Shown here: positions 5,624 through 6,068 of the stretch, piece by piece
Layout of the letters: the number at the start of each line of letters is the position of its first letter
Numbering within the stretch: position 1 is the stretch's first letter
Source: Bauldia sp.
GTDB lineage: Bacteria > Pseudomonadota > Alphaproteobacteria > Rhizobiales > Kaistiaceae
Assembly: GCA_020442095.1 (NCBI GenBank)
Contig: JAGRKY010000317.1
Location: 1-6,068, forward strand
Length of the DNA: 6,068 nucleotides
Direction of reading: 5' to 3'
Notes under the pieces: generated by a model
What the model saw: only the letters and a program-made list of their open reading frames with translations
Told to the model about the DNA's origin: nothing
Database searches by the model: none
Position numbers and translations under genes: made by a program

Positions 5624-6068
5624 ATGAGGTTGAGACGGGCGGCCTTTCTGGCCCTCGCCGCGTTCATCCTTGGATTGATGGCGGCCGTGGTGCCGTCGAG
5701 CGCCAGCGATCCGATTCGTCTGCCCACGCCGCGGCCCGCCTATACACCCAAGGCGGCGGCGACGCCGGCGTCCACCGCCAACGAGACCAAGACCACCACC
5801 GTACCCAACATTCCGGTGACCATCCCGAAACCGCCGCCGGGCGGCTACAAGAACGGGACGGTGATCATCCTGCGCGGCCTCCACAATGTGTGGTCGCGCG
5901 GCATGGACGCTCTCGCCAAGAAATTCGAGAAGCAGGGCGTCAAGGTCACGCTCGCCAACCATTCGCACTGGCAGTTCCTGGCGAATGACGTGATCGCCGA
6001 CTACAAGAAGGACAAGAACGCCGCGCCGATCATCATCATCGGGCATTCGCTCGGCGGCGATGCGGCGC
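5624..6068 (+). CDS. Exported alpha/beta-hydrolase (lipase/thioesterase-like), 5' part only
   Basis: The gene runs off the right edge; 148 codons are visible. ATG 5624 follows GGAGG with a 5-nt spacer, the best ribosome binding site on this strand. The protein begins with MRLRR and a hydrophobic run to about residue 24, then SSA before SD, a likely signal peptidase I site after residue 27. Residues 29-75 form a linker rich in Pro, Thr and Ala without predicted structure. The domain starts at GTVIILRGL (78-86), continues with a helix-rich stretch and reaches a nucleophile elbow GHSLGG (140-145) with presumed catalytic Ser142. The order strand, helix, strand, elbow is that of alpha/beta hydrolases. 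Acid and histidine residues lie beyond the window. It probably acts in the periplasm or at the envelope. The 68-nt gap from the methyltransferase gene allows but does not prove one transcript. The substrate is unknown. Confidence 0.85.
   Translation, partial: MRLRRAAFLALAAFILGLMAAVVPSSASDPIRLPTPRPAYTPKAAATPASTANETKTTTVPNIPVTIPKPPPGGYKNGTVIILRGLHNVWSRGMDALAKKFEKQGVKVTLANHSHWQFLANDVIADYKKDKNAAPIIIIGHSLGGDAA

Noticed and set aside
5549..6046. Minus-strand frame opposite, and plus-strand 5560-5988 frame overlapping, the exported hydrolase gene
   Set aside because: The frame starting at 5624 has the strong ribosome binding site, signal peptide and GHSLGG motif; the other two have none of these.
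1..6068. tRNA, rRNA, CRISPR array, insertion sequence or phage attachment site
   Set aside because: No regularly spaced repeats, cloverleaf-like sequence, transposase motifs or flanking direct repeats were seen on reading both strands.

Overview
The window is high-GC DNA with strong G/C preference at third codon positions. Its gene families and the X-W-V order of its transporter operon fit an alphaproteobacterium, most likely Hyphomicrobiales (rhizobia and relatives). The genus cannot be read from the sequence. No RNA gene, insertion sequence, CRISPR array or origin was found.

Left half, minus strand (about 102-3241): a complete three-gene ABC importer of the glycine betaine/choline/proline-betaine class, transcribed from right to left. 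The order is proX (periplasmic binding protein), proW (permease), proV (ATPase with C-terminal CBS region). proW and proV are 3 nt apart. proX and proW are 74 nt apart, and that gap holds a perfect 9-bp hairpin. A GC-rich hairpin lies directly after the proV stop. The last bases on the left may hold the start of another minus-strand gene, but this is weak. The three proteins would supply recognition of a quaternary amine, the membrane channel, and ATP hydrolysis with possible ionic or osmotic gating.

Middle (3242-3705): a divergent intergenic region of about 460 bp with no convincing gene. It holds a tight set of TGTCAG/CTGACA hexamers, a TACAAT box on the minus strand, a 7-bp hairpin and a 10-bp palindrome, so it probably carries the control signals for both directions.

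Right half, plus strand (3706-6068): a membrane-embedded alpha/beta-hydrolase-like protein of unknown function; an isoprenylcysteine-carboxyl-methyltransferase-like (ICMT/PEMT superfamily) membrane protein whose start codon overlaps the hydrolase stop; and, 68 nt later, the first 148 codons of a second serine-hydrolase-like protein with a signal peptide, cut by the window edge. The first two are almost certainly co-transcribed and the third may be. Two serine-hydrolase-like proteins around a small membrane methyltransferase is the least explained part of the window. The transporter itself is ordinary.
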